From the NCBI GenBank assembly GCA_028718465.1, contig JAQULX010000192.1, forward strand, positions 1 to 6,066: DNA of 6,066 nt, in the 5' to 3' direction. A program made the position numbers and the translations under genes. Shown here piece after piece: positions 5,592 through 6,066 of the stretch; position 1 is the stretch's first letter, and every line of letters begins with the position of its first letter. Below the pieces are notes generated by a model. The model had not been told where the DNA came from. It ran no database searches and saw only the letters and a program-made list of their open reading frames with translations. This DNA is from Dehalococcoidales bacterium. Lineage in GTDB: Bacteria; Chloroflexota; Dehalococcoidia; Dehalococcoidales; UBA3254.

Positions 5592-6066
5592 ATGATGGAA
5601 AAAGTAAAGATAGATACCGGTTGGGTTTCCGGAATGGTTGCAGATGAGGCAGGCCGTAAAGTCCGAATATATCGAGGTATACCTTATGCTGCTCCTCCTG
5701 TTGGGGGACTGCGGTGGCGGTCGCCTCAACCGGCCGCCTCATGGACTGGTATACGTGAATGTCAAACTTACAGCAAAGCTCCCCCACAATCCTGGACACC
5801 GCTTCCGGACGCCTTTCCAACTGATGATCCCCGGCATACCCAGCGTATGATGGTGCCTCAAAGTGAAGACTGCCTGTATTTGAATGTTCTTACCCCGGCG
5901 GAAAAAGCCACCGATAAACTACCGGTGATGGTCTGGATGCATGGAGGAGGATTCAGGTTCGGCAGCGGTAATGAACCGCAATACAACCTGGCTCGATTAC
6001 CTGGATCGGGGGTGGTACTGGTCAACGTCAATATGCGTCTCGGCCCGTTCGGCCTGTTCGCTCACC
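5592..6066 (+). CDS. Type-B carboxylesterase, N-terminal part (3'-truncated)
   Basis: An open frame of 158 complete codons runs off the right edge; full-length relatives have about 480-550 residues, so roughly a third is present. It is an alpha/beta-hydrolase of the carboxylesterase/para-nitrobenzyl esterase type, which hydrolyses carboxylic esters. Visible family markers are the N-terminal YRGIPYAAPPVGGLRW, the signature EDCLYLNVLTP at 92-102, the oxyanion-hole HGGGF at 117-121, and NVNMRLGPFG just before the edge. The catalytic GESAG serine, the acidic residue and the histidine all lie beyond the window, so activity cannot be judged. The usual Cys-Pro-Gln of many esterases is replaced near residues 63-68 by SKAPPQ, so that N-terminal disulfide is probably absent. 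No signal peptide is seen, which suggests a cytoplasmic enzyme. It follows the cysteine hydrolase by 30 nt in the same operon. Confidence 0.9.
   Translation, partial: MMEKVKIDTGWVSGMVADEAGRKVRIYRGIPYAAPPVGGLRWRSPQPAASWTGIRECQTYSKAPPQSWTPLPDAFPTDDPRHTQRMMVPQSEDCLYLNVLTPAEKATDKLPVMVWMHGGGFRFGSGNEPQYNLARLPGSGVVLVNVNMRLGPFGLFAH

Noticed and set aside
5638..5850. 70-codon plus-strand frame inside the esterase region
   Set aside because: The overlapping frame from 5592 encodes unmistakable carboxylesterase motifs on both sides, so this is an out-of-frame shadow.

Overview
The window is a single, tightly packed run of six genes, all on the + strand, with no terminator-like hairpin and no convincing promoter between them. 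It looks like the middle of one operon that pairs a peptide-type ABC importer with a set of small-molecule hydrolases. Both ends are cut: the first gene lacks its start and the last runs off the right edge.

Layout: 1-872 is the 3' part of a DppB/OppB-type permease. 865-1779 is its DppC/OppC partner, overlapping it by 8 nt. 1825-3495 is a 556-residue Ntn hydrolase of the AAT/C45 type (acyl-CoA:6-aminopenicillanate acyltransferase-like). 3556-4824 is a second, shorter and strongly diverged Ntn hydrolase that starts with GTG. 4839-5561 is an isochorismatase-like cysteine hydrolase with the Asp-Lys-Cys triad intact. 5592-6066 is the N-terminal third of a type-B carboxylesterase. Intergenic gaps are only 14-60 nt, and every gene except the cut first one has a purine-rich Shine-Dalgarno sequence just upstream.

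How the genes could work together (inference): none of the four hydrolases shows a signal peptide, so the likely logic is import first and hydrolysis second. The Dpp-type channel would bring in a peptide-like or acylated amide/ester compound, and the two Ntn hydrolases, the cysteine hydrolase and the esterase would cut its amide and ester bonds in the cytoplasm. The substrate cannot be read from the sequence. The solute-binding protein and the two ATPases expected for such a transporter are not in this window.

Organism: a bacterium of roughly balanced base composition with strong AGGAG-type ribosome binding sites. The frequent cysteines in the hydrolases would suit an anaerobe. An anaerobic Bacillota (Clostridia/Peptococcaceae-like) is my best guess, but this is weakly supported and other anaerobic lineages are possible. 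I see no RNA genes, CRISPR arrays, insertion sequences or frameshifted genes.
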